A stretch of 13,385 bases of DNA from contig CAMCTH010000055.1 in the NCBI GenBank assembly GCA_945877965.1, positions 1 through 13,385 on the forward strand, given 5' to 3'. Made by a program: the position numbers and the translations under genes. The DNA is from Planctomicrobium piriforme. GTDB taxonomy: Bacteria > Planctomycetota > Planctomycetia > Pirellulales > PNKZ01. The notes under the pieces were generated by a model that had not been told where the DNA came from, did no database searches, and saw only the letters and a list, made by a program, of their open reading frames with translations. Shown one piece after another: positions 1 to 7,071 of this stretch (position 1 is its first letter; the number at the start of each line of letters is the position of its first letter).

Positions 1-2
1 CG

Positions 3-1157
3 GCGCCAAAATTTGGCGAGAATAACAATTCGCCCGGCGCCACGATCACCGGCATTCGTCCGCAAGCAACGCCGACGAGCGAACCGCCACCGAGTTATCC
101 GAACACAAACATTCGCCCCGGCCCGTACGACGGCGGCCCGAGCCTGACGGCGGCCGGCCTCTCGATGCCCGCCGCGACGCCGTTGCGCAACGATCCGCCG
201 ACCGGCGCAGCGCCGCCGACCGGCCCCGCGTTTCCCAGCAACAACGGTCCGACGAACAACGCCGCATCGCCGAACAATTCGGCCCTGCCCGGCAACTCGA
301 TCTCGTCCGTCTCGCCGGGTGGAACCAACTCGACGCTCGCGCCGCCGCTCACGCCCGTAACGCCCGTCGGTGCGCTGAGCCCCAACGGCGGTCCGCCCGC
401 CGCTTCGATGATCCCCGCGACGCCGGGCATCGCCGCGCCGGGCGTCGCTTCGACATCGGCCGCGGCCGCACCGTTGGCCGAAGCGCAGACGTTGCTCAAT
501 CAAAATCAATTGGCGAAAGCGCTCGATCGCCTGAGCGCGTCGTTCGAGAACCCGGCCCTGACGGCCGACGACGATCGCCGCGTCAATGATTTGCTCGATC
601 AACTTGCCGGCACGGTGATTTACTCGCGCGAACATTTGCTTGAGCCGCCGTACACGGTCATGCCGGGCGACCGACTCGATCAGATCGCAGCCAAGTATCA
701 AGTGCCGTGGGAGCTGTTGGCGAAGATCAACGGCATCGCCGATCCGATGAACCTCACGCCCGGCACGCAATTGAAAGTCGTTCGCGGTCCGTTCGACGGG
801 CTGATCGACAAGAGCCGCCGTCGCCTGACGTTGTTCCTCGACGGCATGTACGCCGGCAGTTTCCCGGTCGGCTTCGGTCGCGATCGGCCTCCGGTCGATG
901 GCGAATATCAAGTCGGCGCGAAAGTGGCGAACCCCGCCTATGCCGGACCCGATCTGCAACTGAGCGCCGACGACCCGAACAATCCGCTCGGCGAGCGGTT
1001 GATCGACCTCGGCCAAGGCCAAGTGCTGCACGGCACGAGCGAGCCCGCCAATTTGACGAGCGACGACGCCCGCGGCTGCATTCGCATGGCAGCCCGCGAT
1101 ATTGAAGACGTCTACGACATTCTCACGCCGGGCTCGCGCGTGATTGTGAGGCCGTAG
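3..1157 (+). CDS. LysM and L,D-transpeptidase (YkuD) protein, 5' partial
   Basis: The reading frame is open from base 3, so the gene begins upstream; 384 residues are visible. Residues 1 to about 140 are low complexity, rich in Pro, Ala, Asn, Gly and Ser. A short helical stretch follows (about 145-210, with LLNQNQLAKALDRLS). Residues 217-261 form a LysM module (YTVMPGDRLDQIAAKY), which in this family binds peptidoglycan. Residues about 265-383 form a YkuD domain with His343 in HGTSEP and the catalytic Cys359 in ARGCIRMA. Known family members make 3-3 peptidoglycan cross-links or attach proteins to peptidoglycan outside the cytoplasmic membrane; the export signal would lie before the window. 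An internal ATG at 165 is not the likely start because coding character continues upstream of it. Domain assignment is firm. Whether it is a cross-linking or an anchoring enzyme cannot be told. Confidence 0.9.
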   Translation, partial: APKFGENNNSPGATITGIRPQATPTSEPPPSYPNTNIRPGPYDGGPSLTAAGLSMPAATPLRNDPPTGAAPPTGPAFPSNNGPTNNAASPNNSALPGNSISSVSPGGTNSTLAPPLTPVTPVGALSPNGGPPAASMIPATPGIAAPGVASTSAAAAPLAEAQTLLNQNQLAKALDRLSASFENPALTADDDRRVNDLLDQLAGTVIYSREHLLEPPYTVMPGDRLDQIAAKYQVPWELLAKINGIADPMNLTPGTQLKVVRGPFDGLIDKSRRRLTLFLDGMYAGSFPVGFGRDRPPVDGEYQVGAKVANPAYAGPDLQLSADDPNNPLGERLIDLGQGQVLHGTSEPANLTSDDARGCIRMAARDIEDVYDILTPGSRVIVRP

Positions 1158-1164
1158 GAGTTGT

Positions 1165-1277
1165 GGTTCAGGGTTCGCGGTTCAGAGTTCAGGGTTAGTG
1201 GCCGAGGATTACGGTTGTCGTTAAACTGTCTCGTCGCTTGCCGCCAACCCTGAACCACAAACCCTGAACCCCGAACC
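1165..1277. repeat. Inverted heptamer-repeat element 1 (GGTTCAG type)
   Basis: The left arm (1165-1199) is five consecutive heptamers close to GGTTCAG. The right arm (1243-1277) is five heptamers of the same kind on the opposite strand, with a 43-base spacer. Unit by unit the arms agree at 26 of 35 positions. In a shifted register 1161-1175 is a perfect 15-base inverted match to 1246-1260, so a long hairpin could form. The element fills most of the gap between the transpeptidase stop (1157) and pyrE (1287). No Shine-Dalgarno sequence is visible before pyrE. Confidence 0.9.
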
Positions 1278-1286
1278 TTCCTCACC

Positions 1287-1871
1287 ATGTACGACCGCAA
1301 CGCTCTGCACAAGCTGATCGAAACCAAGGCCCTGAAGCGGGGCGATTTCACGCTCGCCTCGGGGAAGAAGTCGTCGTACTTCTTGAACTGCAAGCAAGTG
1401 ACGCTCGACTCGATCGGGGCGAAGCTCGTCGGCGAAGGGATTTTGGACATGCTGTTGGGCGATGCCGCATCGCCGCTAGGCACGACTGCGCTGCCCCGCG
1501 CCGTCGGCGGCATGTCGATCGGGGCCGACCCGATCACGGCGTCGGTCATCACGGTCGCCGGCTTTCGCGATCTGCCGCTGCTGGGGTTCCTCGTCCGCAA
1601 GGATGTGAAAGACCACGGCGCGACGGCCAAGCAATACATCGAAGGCCCGGTCGCGTCGGGCGACGAAGTCGTCATCGTCGAGGACGTCGTCACGACGGGC
1701 GGTTCGTCGCTGCTGGCGATTGAACGTTGCGAAGCGATCGGACTCAAGGTCAAGGGCGTCATTGCGATCGTCGACCGTCTCGAAGGGGGCCGTGAAGCGT
1801 TCGCCGCCCGCGGTTACGACTGCCGCAGCCTGTTCACCATCCGCGACTTCGGAATTGAACCGTCGAAGTAG
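1287..1871 (+). CDS. pyrE: Orotate phosphoribosyltransferase
   Basis: This 194-residue protein has the usual length for PyrE. It would convert orotate plus PRPP to orotidine 5'-phosphate, the fifth step of de novo pyrimidine synthesis, in the cytoplasm. The N-terminus has the typical GDFTLASGKKSSYF stretch (residues 19-32). The flexible catalytic loop is seen as RKDVKDHG (104-111), and the PRPP-binding signature as VVIVEDVVTTGGS (128-140). The ATG at 1287 gives a start matching the family. No Shine-Dalgarno sequence precedes it. The gene is bracketed by two heptamer-repeat elements; the second begins on the last base of the stop codon. No other pyrimidine genes are beside it, which is common outside the enterobacteria. 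The residue region 58-85 is less typical, but nothing suggests loss of function. Confidence 0.95.
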   Translation: MYDRNALHKLIETKALKRGDFTLASGKKSSYFLNCKQVTLDSIGAKLVGEGILDMLLGDAASPLGTTALPRAVGGMSIGADPITASVITVAGFRDLPLLGFLVRKDVKDHGATAKQYIEGPVASGDEVVIVEDVVTTGGSSLLAIERCEAIGLKVKGVIAIVDRLEGGREAFAARGYDCRSLFTIRDFGIEPSK

Positions 1872-1967
1872 GTTCGGGGTTCAGAGTTCGAGGTTCAGGG
1901 TTGATATGCCGATTAAACATTTATCCGCTCTTCAACTCTGAACCCTGAACCTCTCTAACCCCGAACC
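1871..1967. repeat. Inverted heptamer-repeat element 2 (GGTTCAG type)
   Basis: The left arm (1871-1905) is five heptamers and starts on the last base of the pyrE TAG stop codon. The right arm (1931-1967) is five inverted heptamers, one lengthened by two bases, and ends two bases before the ATG at 1970. The spacer is 25 bases and AT-rich (GATTAAACATTTA). The left arm equals that of the element at 4939 in 34 of 35 bases. The element leaves no room for a separate ribosome binding site for the next gene. Confidence 0.92.
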
Positions 1968-1969
1968 CC

Positions 1970-2677
1970 ATGGAAACTTCCCTTCACCGCGCTCTCAAGC
2001 AGTTTTATTGCACCGAGGGTTGCGCTACGGAAGTGAAGCTCGGGCGATATCGAATCGACGTCGTCCGCGGCACGGAGTTGATCGAGATCCAGCACGGCTC
2101 GCTCGCCGCCATTCGCGATAAGATTCGCGCGCTGGCCGAGGAGCACGACGTTCGCGTCGTGAAGCCGATCATCGTCCGCAAGACGTTGATCAAACAACTT
2201 AAACGAGGCGGTAAGATCGTCGAGCGGCGTGCGAGCCCGAAGCGTGGGCAACTGCTCGACCTGTTCGACGAGCTGATTTATTTTCGCCGCGTCTTTCCGC
2301 ACCCGCGGCTCACGCTGGAAGTGGTGCTGTGCGACGTCGAAGAGTGGCGCTATCCCGGGCATGGCCGACGACGTTGGAAGCGCCCCAAAGCGCATCAAGT
2401 GGAAGATCAAAAGTTGCTGGCCGTCCACGAGACGCATACGTTTCGGACCGGCGACGATCTCGTCGCGCTACTTCCCGCCGGGTTGCCGACGCCGTTTCAC
2501 TCGGGCGACGTCGCCTCGGGACTCGGCATCGCGCGGTGGATCGCGCAGCGGATCGTTTATTGCTTGCGCGAGATGGCGATTGCCCGACAGGTCGGCAAAC
2601 GGGGCAATACTCGGCTGTATGAGCTTGGCGTCGCGAAGCCTGCGGTCGTAAAACGTCGTCGCGCCAAGGCAGGTTAA
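1970..2677 (+). CDS. Hypothetical protein, possible PD-(D/E)XK-type nuclease core with a C-terminal helical domain
   Basis: I do not recognise this 235-residue protein as a named gene. Residues 19-41 show Glu21, then strand-like YRIDVV with Asp30, then LIEIQ with Glu39 and Gln41, followed by a helix (46-58) and a strand (62-70). That order (E, D, E-x-Q, helix, strand) fits the core of restriction-endonuclease-like folds, where the usual Lys is sometimes Gln, as in CoiA-like proteins. Residues about 150-165 hold HETHTFRTGDD. The C-terminal part (about 180-222, with LGIARWIAQRIVYCLRE and VGKRGNTRLYEL) looks like a winged-helix unit, and a basic tail (KRRRAKAG) ends the protein. These points suggest a DNA- or RNA-acting protein, but this is inference. 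No toxin, methyltransferase or helicase partner is adjacent. Coding is supported by composition and by the clean fit between element 2 and the next gap. Confidence 0.75.
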   Translation: METSLHRALKQFYCTEGCATEVKLGRYRIDVVRGTELIEIQHGSLAAIRDKIRALAEEHDVRVVKPIIVRKTLIKQLKRGGKIVERRASPKRGQLLDLFDELIYFRRVFPHPRLTLEVVLCDVEEWRYPGHGRRRWKRPKAHQVEDQKLLAVHETHTFRTGDDLVALLPAGLPTPFHSGDVASGLGIARWIAQRIVYCLREMAIARQVGKRGNTRLYELGVAKPAVVKRRRAKAG

Positions 2678-2779
2678 CGTCGCAGGGACCCGTCGAGCGG
2701 GGCTTGTCGCCGTGCGGCGAAACCCGTACTTTGACGGCTTGTCTTCCTCGCCCCCTCGCGACCTAAACAACCCAACATC
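2678..2779. other. Intergenic gap with a GC-rich hairpin
   Basis: This 102-base gap lacks the heptamer elements. It holds an inverted repeat, TCGCCG (2707-2712) against CGGCGA (2715-2720), with flanking CGGG (2698-2701) able to pair with CCCG (2723-2726) across an asymmetric internal loop. No T-run follows, so it is not a convincing intrinsic terminator. TTGACG at 2731-2736 resembles a -35 box, but no -10 box sits at the right distance. The bases 2697-2712 match 14 of 16 bases of the hairpin after glyA. Confidence 0.5.
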
Positions 2780-3901
2780 ATGCCGCCGCTTGCTATGAAG
2801 CCTCCCATCCGCGTCGCCATCATCGGGGCCGGTGCCGTCAGCGATTATCACCACGTCCCCGGCATCCGTCTCGACTCGCGGTGCAAGCTCGTCGCTGCCT
2901 GCGATGCCGACCCGGCGCTGCTCGAACGTCGCCGCAGCGAGTGGGACATCTCGAAGACCACGACCGACGCCGAAGCGCTCTGCGCCGATCCCGAAGTCGA
3001 CGCCGTCGTGATCGCCACGCCGAACTTCACGCACAAGTCGATTGCCATCGCGGCCGCCAAGAACGGCAAGCACCTGATGTGCGAAAAGCCGCTCGGTCTG
3101 AACGCCGGTGAAGTCCGCGAAATGTACGAGGCCGCCCGCGACAATAAGGTCGTCCATATGACGGCCTTCACCTATCGCTTCGCCCCGGCGATGCGGTACC
3201 TCAAGCATCTCGTCGCGTCGGGCGCGCTCGGCACGCCGCGGCACTTCCGTTCGCAACGGTTCCTCGACCTGCCCGAAACGAGTTGGGGCTGGCGGCAGTA
3301 CAAAGACAAGGCCGGCGCCGGCGACCTGTTCGACATGACGATTCACCGGATCGACTTCGCCGCCGACCTGATGGGCCCGATCGCGCGGATCAGCGGGGCC
3401 GTCGCCACGTACGCTCCGCGCGACAAGACGGCGGACGGCAAGCCCTGCCCACAGTCGGAGGTCGACGATTGGTCGGCCCTGATCGGCGAGTTCACCTCGG
3501 GCGCCGTCGGCGTGTGGGAAGGGACCACGTTGGCCAAGGGCTATCACCTCGACGGCTTCGGTCACGAGTGGGCCGAAGTGAACGGCTCGGAAGGCTCCGG
3601 CGTCTATCGCATGCACGAGCCGAACATCATCCTGCTCGGCAAGACCGGCAGCGATTTGAAGCCGGTCACCGTGCCCGACGAGTTCCTCAAGCCGGCCGGT
3701 AGCCCGCGCGACCCGAGCCAAGGAAAGCCCGCAACGGTGTTCCGTTACGATCTGATGTGGGAGTTCATCTCCGCGATCGTCGAAGGACGCGAAGCGGTGC
3801 CGAGTTTCTACGATGGCTTGAACGCGCAACTCGTCGCCGACGCTTGCTTGGAATCGCATCGCAGCGGCCGACGCATCGAAACCACACCCGCTCCGAAATA
3901 A
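2780..3901 (+). CDS. Gfo/Idh/MocA family NAD(P)-dependent oxidoreductase
   Basis: This 373-residue protein is a typical length for the family. An N-terminal Rossmann fold binds NAD(P): VAIIGAGAVS (12-21) carries the GxG turn. Strand VDAVVIATPNFTH (73-85) and the family signature CEKPLGL (101-107, with Lys103) follow. The C-terminal alpha/beta domain has GDLFDMTIHRIDFAADLMG (181-199), in which His189 and Asp192 match the H-x-x-D catalytic pair. Members oxidise or reduce sugars, inositols and related polyols; the substrate cannot be read from sequence. There is no Tat or Sec signal, unlike many planctomycete paralogues, so it should be cytoplasmic. A second in-frame ATG at 2795 fits the family N-terminus about equally well; neither start has a Shine-Dalgarno sequence. 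The next gene starts 15 bases after the stop, so the two are probably co-transcribed. Confidence 0.9.
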   Translation: MPPLAMKPPIRVAIIGAGAVSDYHHVPGIRLDSRCKLVAACDADPALLERRRSEWDISKTTTDAEALCADPEVDAVVIATPNFTHKSIAIAAAKNGKHLMCEKPLGLNAGEVREMYEAARDNKVVHMTAFTYRFAPAMRYLKHLVASGALGTPRHFRSQRFLDLPETSWGWRQYKDKAGAGDLFDMTIHRIDFAADLMGPIARISGAVATYAPRDKTADGKPCPQSEVDDWSALIGEFTSGAVGVWEGTTLAKGYHLDGFGHEWAEVNGSEGSGVYRMHEPNIILLGKTGSDLKPVTVPDEFLKPAGSPRDPSQGKPATVFRYDLMWEFISAIVEGREAVPSFYDGLNAQLVADACLESHRSGRRIETTPAPK

Positions 3902-3916
3902 CGAGACTTACGCCGC

Positions 3917-4933
3917 ATGTCGACCGACGCCTCGCCGCAGTATCCGCTTCGCCGCTTGATGGGCGTGCAGATCGCCGCAGTCGGCGCGAACGTGCCGGAC
4001 CGCGTCGTGACGAACGCCGAGTTGCAAGCACTGTGCGGCGTCGATCCCGACTGGATCGTACAGCGGACCGGCATCGTGGAACGTCGCCACGCGCCGCCGA
4101 ACGAAGCGACGAGCGACCTCGCGGCGCGCGCTGCAACGCAATGTTTGGAGCGAGCCGGCGTCGCGCCGAGTGAAGTCGATCTACTACTCGTCGGCACGTT
4201 CACGCCCGACTATCTGTGTCCGTCGACGGCGGCGCTCGTGCAGCACAAGCTCGGGCTCCGTTGCGGTGCGGTCGATTTGAACGCTGCCTGCGCCGGCTTC
4301 ATGTACTCGCTCATCACCGGCATGCAGTTCGTCGCCGCCGGCACCAGTAAACGGTGCCTCGTCATCGGGGCCGATTGCAACTCGCGGATTCTTGATTCGC
4401 GCGACAGCAAAATCTATCCGCTCTTCGGCGACGGTGCAGGCGCGGTGTTGCTCACTCCCGGCTCGCCCGACCAAGGCTTCCTGAGCTACACGCTCGGTGC
4501 CGACGGCGGTAGTTGCGAAGTACTGTATCGTCCCGTCGGCGGCAGCTTGCATCCGTTCACGGCCGAAACCGCAAGCGACGGCCGACACTTCCTGCTCATG
4601 GACGGCAAGCCGGTCTTCAAATGGGCCGTGCGGTTGGTCGAAGACACCATTCGCGAAGTGACCAAAGCGGCGGAACTGTCGCTGGATCAACTCGACCTCG
4701 TGCTACTACATCAAGCGAACCTGCGAATCATTCACGGCGCGACCGGCGCGCTCGGCATCGACGCAGCCAAGGTCGCCGTGAACCTCGATCGCTACGGCAA
4801 CACGTCGGCCGCGAGCATTCCGCTGGCGCTGGAACAATGCGTGCAACAAGGTCGCGTGCAGCGCGGCACCCGAATCATGATGAGCGGCTTCGGCGCCGGC
4901 CTCGCCTGGGGCACGGGCGTTTGGCAGTGGTAG
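3917..4933 (+). CDS. fabH: 3-oxoacyl-ACP synthase III (KAS III)
   Basis: The 338-residue protein would condense acetyl-CoA (or another acyl-CoA) with malonyl-ACP to begin fatty acid synthesis in the cytoplasm. The full catalytic triad is visible: Cys125 in LNAACAGF, His265 in LLHQANLR and Asn295 in RYGNTSAASIP. WIVQRTGI (47-54) and the C-terminal MMSGFGAGLAWGT (321-333) are family hallmarks. The family normally begins close to the strand here written VQIAAVGANVPDR, so translation may really start at the ATG at 3959 (residue 15); the first 14 residues look like an extension. The common partners plsX, rpmF, fabD and acpP are not beside it. Instead it follows an oxidoreductase by 15 bases, so it could be a specialised KAS III-like enzyme, although nothing in the active site departs from FabH. 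Confidence 0.9.
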   Translation: MSTDASPQYPLRRLMGVQIAAVGANVPDRVVTNAELQALCGVDPDWIVQRTGIVERRHAPPNEATSDLAARAATQCLERAGVAPSEVDLLLVGTFTPDYLCPSTAALVQHKLGLRCGAVDLNAACAGFMYSLITGMQFVAAGTSKRCLVIGADCNSRILDSRDSKIYPLFGDGAGAVLLTPGSPDQGFLSYTLGADGGSCEVLYRPVGGSLHPFTAETASDGRHFLLMDGKPVFKWAVRLVEDTIREVTKAAELSLDQLDLVLLHQANLRIIHGATGALGIDAAKVAVNLDRYGNTSAASIPLALEQCVQQGRVQRGTRIMMSGFGAGLAWGTGVWQW

Positions 4934-4938
4934 ATTTG

Positions 4939-5084
4939 GGTTCGGGGTTCAGAGTTCGAGGTTCAGGGTTGACGAACTTCGCATCTCGCCCCTAACGTTG
5001 ACTAACTCGCCCCCTGCCCTTTGCCTCAGTGTTAACGCCGCTGCACGAATTCAACCCTGAACTCTGAACCTCGAACCCTGAACC
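4939..5084. repeat. Inverted heptamer-repeat element 3 (GGTTCAG type)
   Basis: The left arm (4939-4973) is five heptamers and the right arm (5050-5084) is five inverted heptamers, both in perfect 7-base register. They are separated by a 76-base spacer, the longest of the three. Unit by unit the arms agree at 27 of 35 positions. The left arm starts five bases after the fabH stop (4933) and the right arm ends 12 bases before pepF. No open reading frame, Shine-Dalgarno sequence or promoter stands out in the spacer. Confidence 0.92.
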
Positions 5085-5096
5085 TAAAACAAAGCC

Positions 5097-6893
5097 ATGC
5101 CCAAGTCGCTCCCCAAACGTAGCCAAGTGAAAGTTGCCGATACCTGGGACCTGTCGAGCTTGTATGCCGACGACGACGCCTGGGAAAAGGACTTCAAGAA
5201 GTTCGAGAAGCAAATCGCAGGCTACGAAAAATTCCGCGGCAAGCTCGGCGAAAGCGCCAAGACGCTCGCCGCCTGCTTGAAGTTCGACGACGATCTTGAT
5301 CGGCTCGCCGATAACGTCAGCGGCTATGCGTTCCTGCGGAGCGCGCAAGACACGGCCAACAGCACCTACCAGCGGATGACGGGCCGCTATCGCAACGTCG
5401 GCACGAAGGCCGGCGAGGCGGCGAGCTTCATTCGGCCCGAGATCCTGAGCCTGCCGGCGGCGACGATCAAAAAGCTCCTGGCCGCGCCGGAGCTCGCGCC
5501 GTGGAAGTTGGTGCTCGAACGGATCCTGCGCTACAAGCCGCACACGCTCTCGCCCGGCGAAGAGAAACTGCTGGCGATGCAAGGCGAAATGTCCGATGCC
5601 TCGAACAACATTTTTCGCCAACTCAACAACGCCGACCTCAAGTTCGGCTTCGTCAAGAACGAAGAGGGCGAAGAAGTCGAACTCAGCCACGCCTCGTTCT
5701 CGACGTTCCTGCACTCGCCGAATCGCAAGGTCCGCCAAGCCGCGTTTCATCAGTATTACACCCAGTTCAAAGCGCACGAGAACACGCTGGCCGCGACGCT
5801 CGCCGGATCGATTCAGCGCGACGTCTACTACGCCAAGGCCCGCAATTATCCGAGCGCTTTGGAAGGTTCGCTCTTTCCGGACAACGTGCCGCCGAGCGTG
5901 TACGACAATCTGATCGCGTCGGTCCGCAAGAACCTGCCGAAGGTGCATCACTATCTCGACGTTCGCCGTCGGAAGATGAAACTCAAAGAGATTCATCACT
6001 ACGACACCTATGTGCCGATCCTCAGCGAGCTCGACGTCAAGTACACCTGGAACCAAGCGGTCAAGGTGGTGATCGAATCGCTTGCGCCGCTCGGCAGCGA
6101 GTACTGCGGCATCCTCGAAAAAGGCCTGATGGGGCGCTGGTGCGATCGTTACGAGAACCAAGGGAAGCAAAGCGGCGCGTTCAGCAGCGGCACGTACGAC
6201 AGCATTCCGTACATCCTGATGAACTATCAACCGACGGTGCTCGACCACGTCTTCACGCTCACGCACGAAGCCGGCCACTCGATGCACTCGCACTTCTCGG
6301 CCAAGAACCAACCGCATCCCTACTGGGGCTACACGATCTTCGTGGCCGAGGTCGCCAGTACGTTCAACGAGCAACTCCTCAGCAAGCATCTGATGAGCAA
6401 GGCCGGCGACAAGAAGCAGCGGGCTTACCTGCTCAATCGCGAGATCGACGCCATCCGCGGCACGATCATTCGCCAAACGATGTTCGCTGAATTCGAGAAG
6501 CAGACGCACGCGCTGGTCGAAGCCGGCGAGCCGCTGACCGTCGACAAATTCCAATCCGTCTATCGCGATCTGCTCAAAGCCTACTTCGGGCCCGAGTTCA
6601 CGATCGACGACGAGCTGTCGCTGGAATGCTTCCGCATCCCGCACTTCTATCGGGCGTTCTACGTCTACAAGTACGCGACCGGCCTGTCGGCGGCGATCGC
6701 GCTCTCGGAGCGAGTCGTGAGCGGCGGCAAAAAGGAACTCGGCGACTACCTCAACTTCCTCAAGGGAGGTTGCTCGAAGGACCCGCTCGATCTGCTCCGC
6801 GACGCCGGGGTCGACATGGGCAAGCCCGCCGCGGTCGACACCGCCCTGGCCCACTTCGGCAAACTCGTCGACGAACTCGACGAGTTGATTTAA
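5097..6893 (+). CDS. pepF: M3 family oligoendopeptidase F
   Basis: The 598-residue length is normal for PepF, a cytoplasmic zinc metallopeptidase that cuts oligopeptides. The zinc site is complete: His390, Glu391 and His394 in HEAGHSMHSHF, with Glu418 in FVAEVASTFNE as the likely third ligand. The N-terminal part (about 15-200) is the helical prodomain-like region of the family, beginning at VADTWDLSSLYADD. The C-terminal part carries FYVYKYATGLSAA (520s-530s), typical of PepF and its relatives. There is no signal peptide. The ATG at 5097 gives the family start and is preceded by CTAAAACAAAGCC, with no Shine-Dalgarno sequence. It is flanked by repeat element 3 upstream and the octamer element downstream, so it may be its own transcription unit or read through from fabH. 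The identity is firm; peptide specificity is not visible. Confidence 0.95.
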   Translation: MPKSLPKRSQVKVADTWDLSSLYADDDAWEKDFKKFEKQIAGYEKFRGKLGESAKTLAACLKFDDDLDRLADNVSGYAFLRSAQDTANSTYQRMTGRYRNVGTKAGEAASFIRPEILSLPAATIKKLLAAPELAPWKLVLERILRYKPHTLSPGEEKLLAMQGEMSDASNNIFRQLNNADLKFGFVKNEEGEEVELSHASFSTFLHSPNRKVRQAAFHQYYTQFKAHENTLAATLAGSIQRDVYYAKARNYPSALEGSLFPDNVPPSVYDNLIASVRKNLPKVHHYLDVRRRKMKLKEIHHYDTYVPILSELDVKYTWNQAVKVVIESLAPLGSEYCGILEKGLMGRWCDRYENQGKQSGAFSSGTYDSIPYILMNYQPTVLDHVFTLTHEAGHSMHSHFSAKNQPHPYWGYTIFVAEVASTFNEQLLSKHLMSKAGDKKQRAYLLNREIDAIRGTIIRQTMFAEFEKQTHALVEAGEPLTVDKFQSVYRDLLKAYFGPEFTIDDELSLECFRIPHFYRAFYVYKYATGLSAAIALSERVVSGGKKELGDYLNFLKGGCSKDPLDLLRDAGVDMGKPAAVDTALAHFGKLVDELDELI

Positions 6894-6920
6894 TCCGGCC
6901 CCATACCGGAATCAGAAAAA

Positions 6921-7046
6921 GCTCACGCAAAGGCGCTAAGGCGCGAAGCAGAAGATATTCTGGTACGACGCGAAATAACTGATTAACCTAATGATCTGAT
7001 CGTTTGCCTCTCTCCCCCCTTTGCGTCTTCGCGCCTTTGCGTGAGC
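6921..7046. repeat. Inverted octamer-repeat element (CGCNAAGG type)
   Basis: The left arm (6921-6948) and right arm (7019-7046) are inverted copies matching at 25 of 28 bases; the outer 16 bases (GCTCACGCAAAGGCGC) are identical. Inside each arm an octamer close to CGCAAAGG repeats three times in tandem. The 70-base spacer contains an AT-rich run (GAAATAACTGATTAACC). The layout copies that of the heptamer elements upstream, but the unit length and sequence differ. It lies between the pepF stop (6893) and the next start (7072). Confidence 0.9.
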
Positions 7047-7058
7047 AATAAAACTTTC

Positions 7059-7063
7059 AAGGA
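7059..7063 (+). promoter_or_regulatory. Shine-Dalgarno site of the sugar isomerase gene
   Basis: AAGGA sits eight bases before the ATG at 7072. It is one of only two clear Shine-Dalgarno matches in the window and supports that start. It lies just outside the right arm of the octamer element. Confidence 0.6.
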
Positions 7064-7071
7064 TACTCGTC

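Noticed and set aside
1165..1277. CRISPR-like or telomere-like array
   Set aside because: Units are only 7 bases, there are no unique spacers between units, and the arms are inverted. The resemblance to telomere repeats is in unit length only; the setting is an internal chromosomal gap.
1165..1277. Classical rho-independent terminator
   Set aside because: The hairpin potential is real but the loop is 43 bases and no T-run follows the right arm; instead a gene begins within ten bases.
2731..2736. TTGACG as a -35 box for the Gfo/Idh/MocA gene
   Set aside because: The bases 16-19 positions downstream are C-rich and contain nothing like a -10 box.
2468..3859. Open frame on the - strand (463 codons)
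   Set aside because: It lies opposite the Gfo/Idh/MocA gene and part of the preceding gene, both better supported; no motif seen.
4992..6854. Long open frame on the - strand (620 codons)
   Set aside because: It is fully antisense to pepF, which has a complete zinc site and family length. The antisense translation is Arg/Val/Glu-rich with no recognisable domain; such frames are common opposite GC-rich genes.
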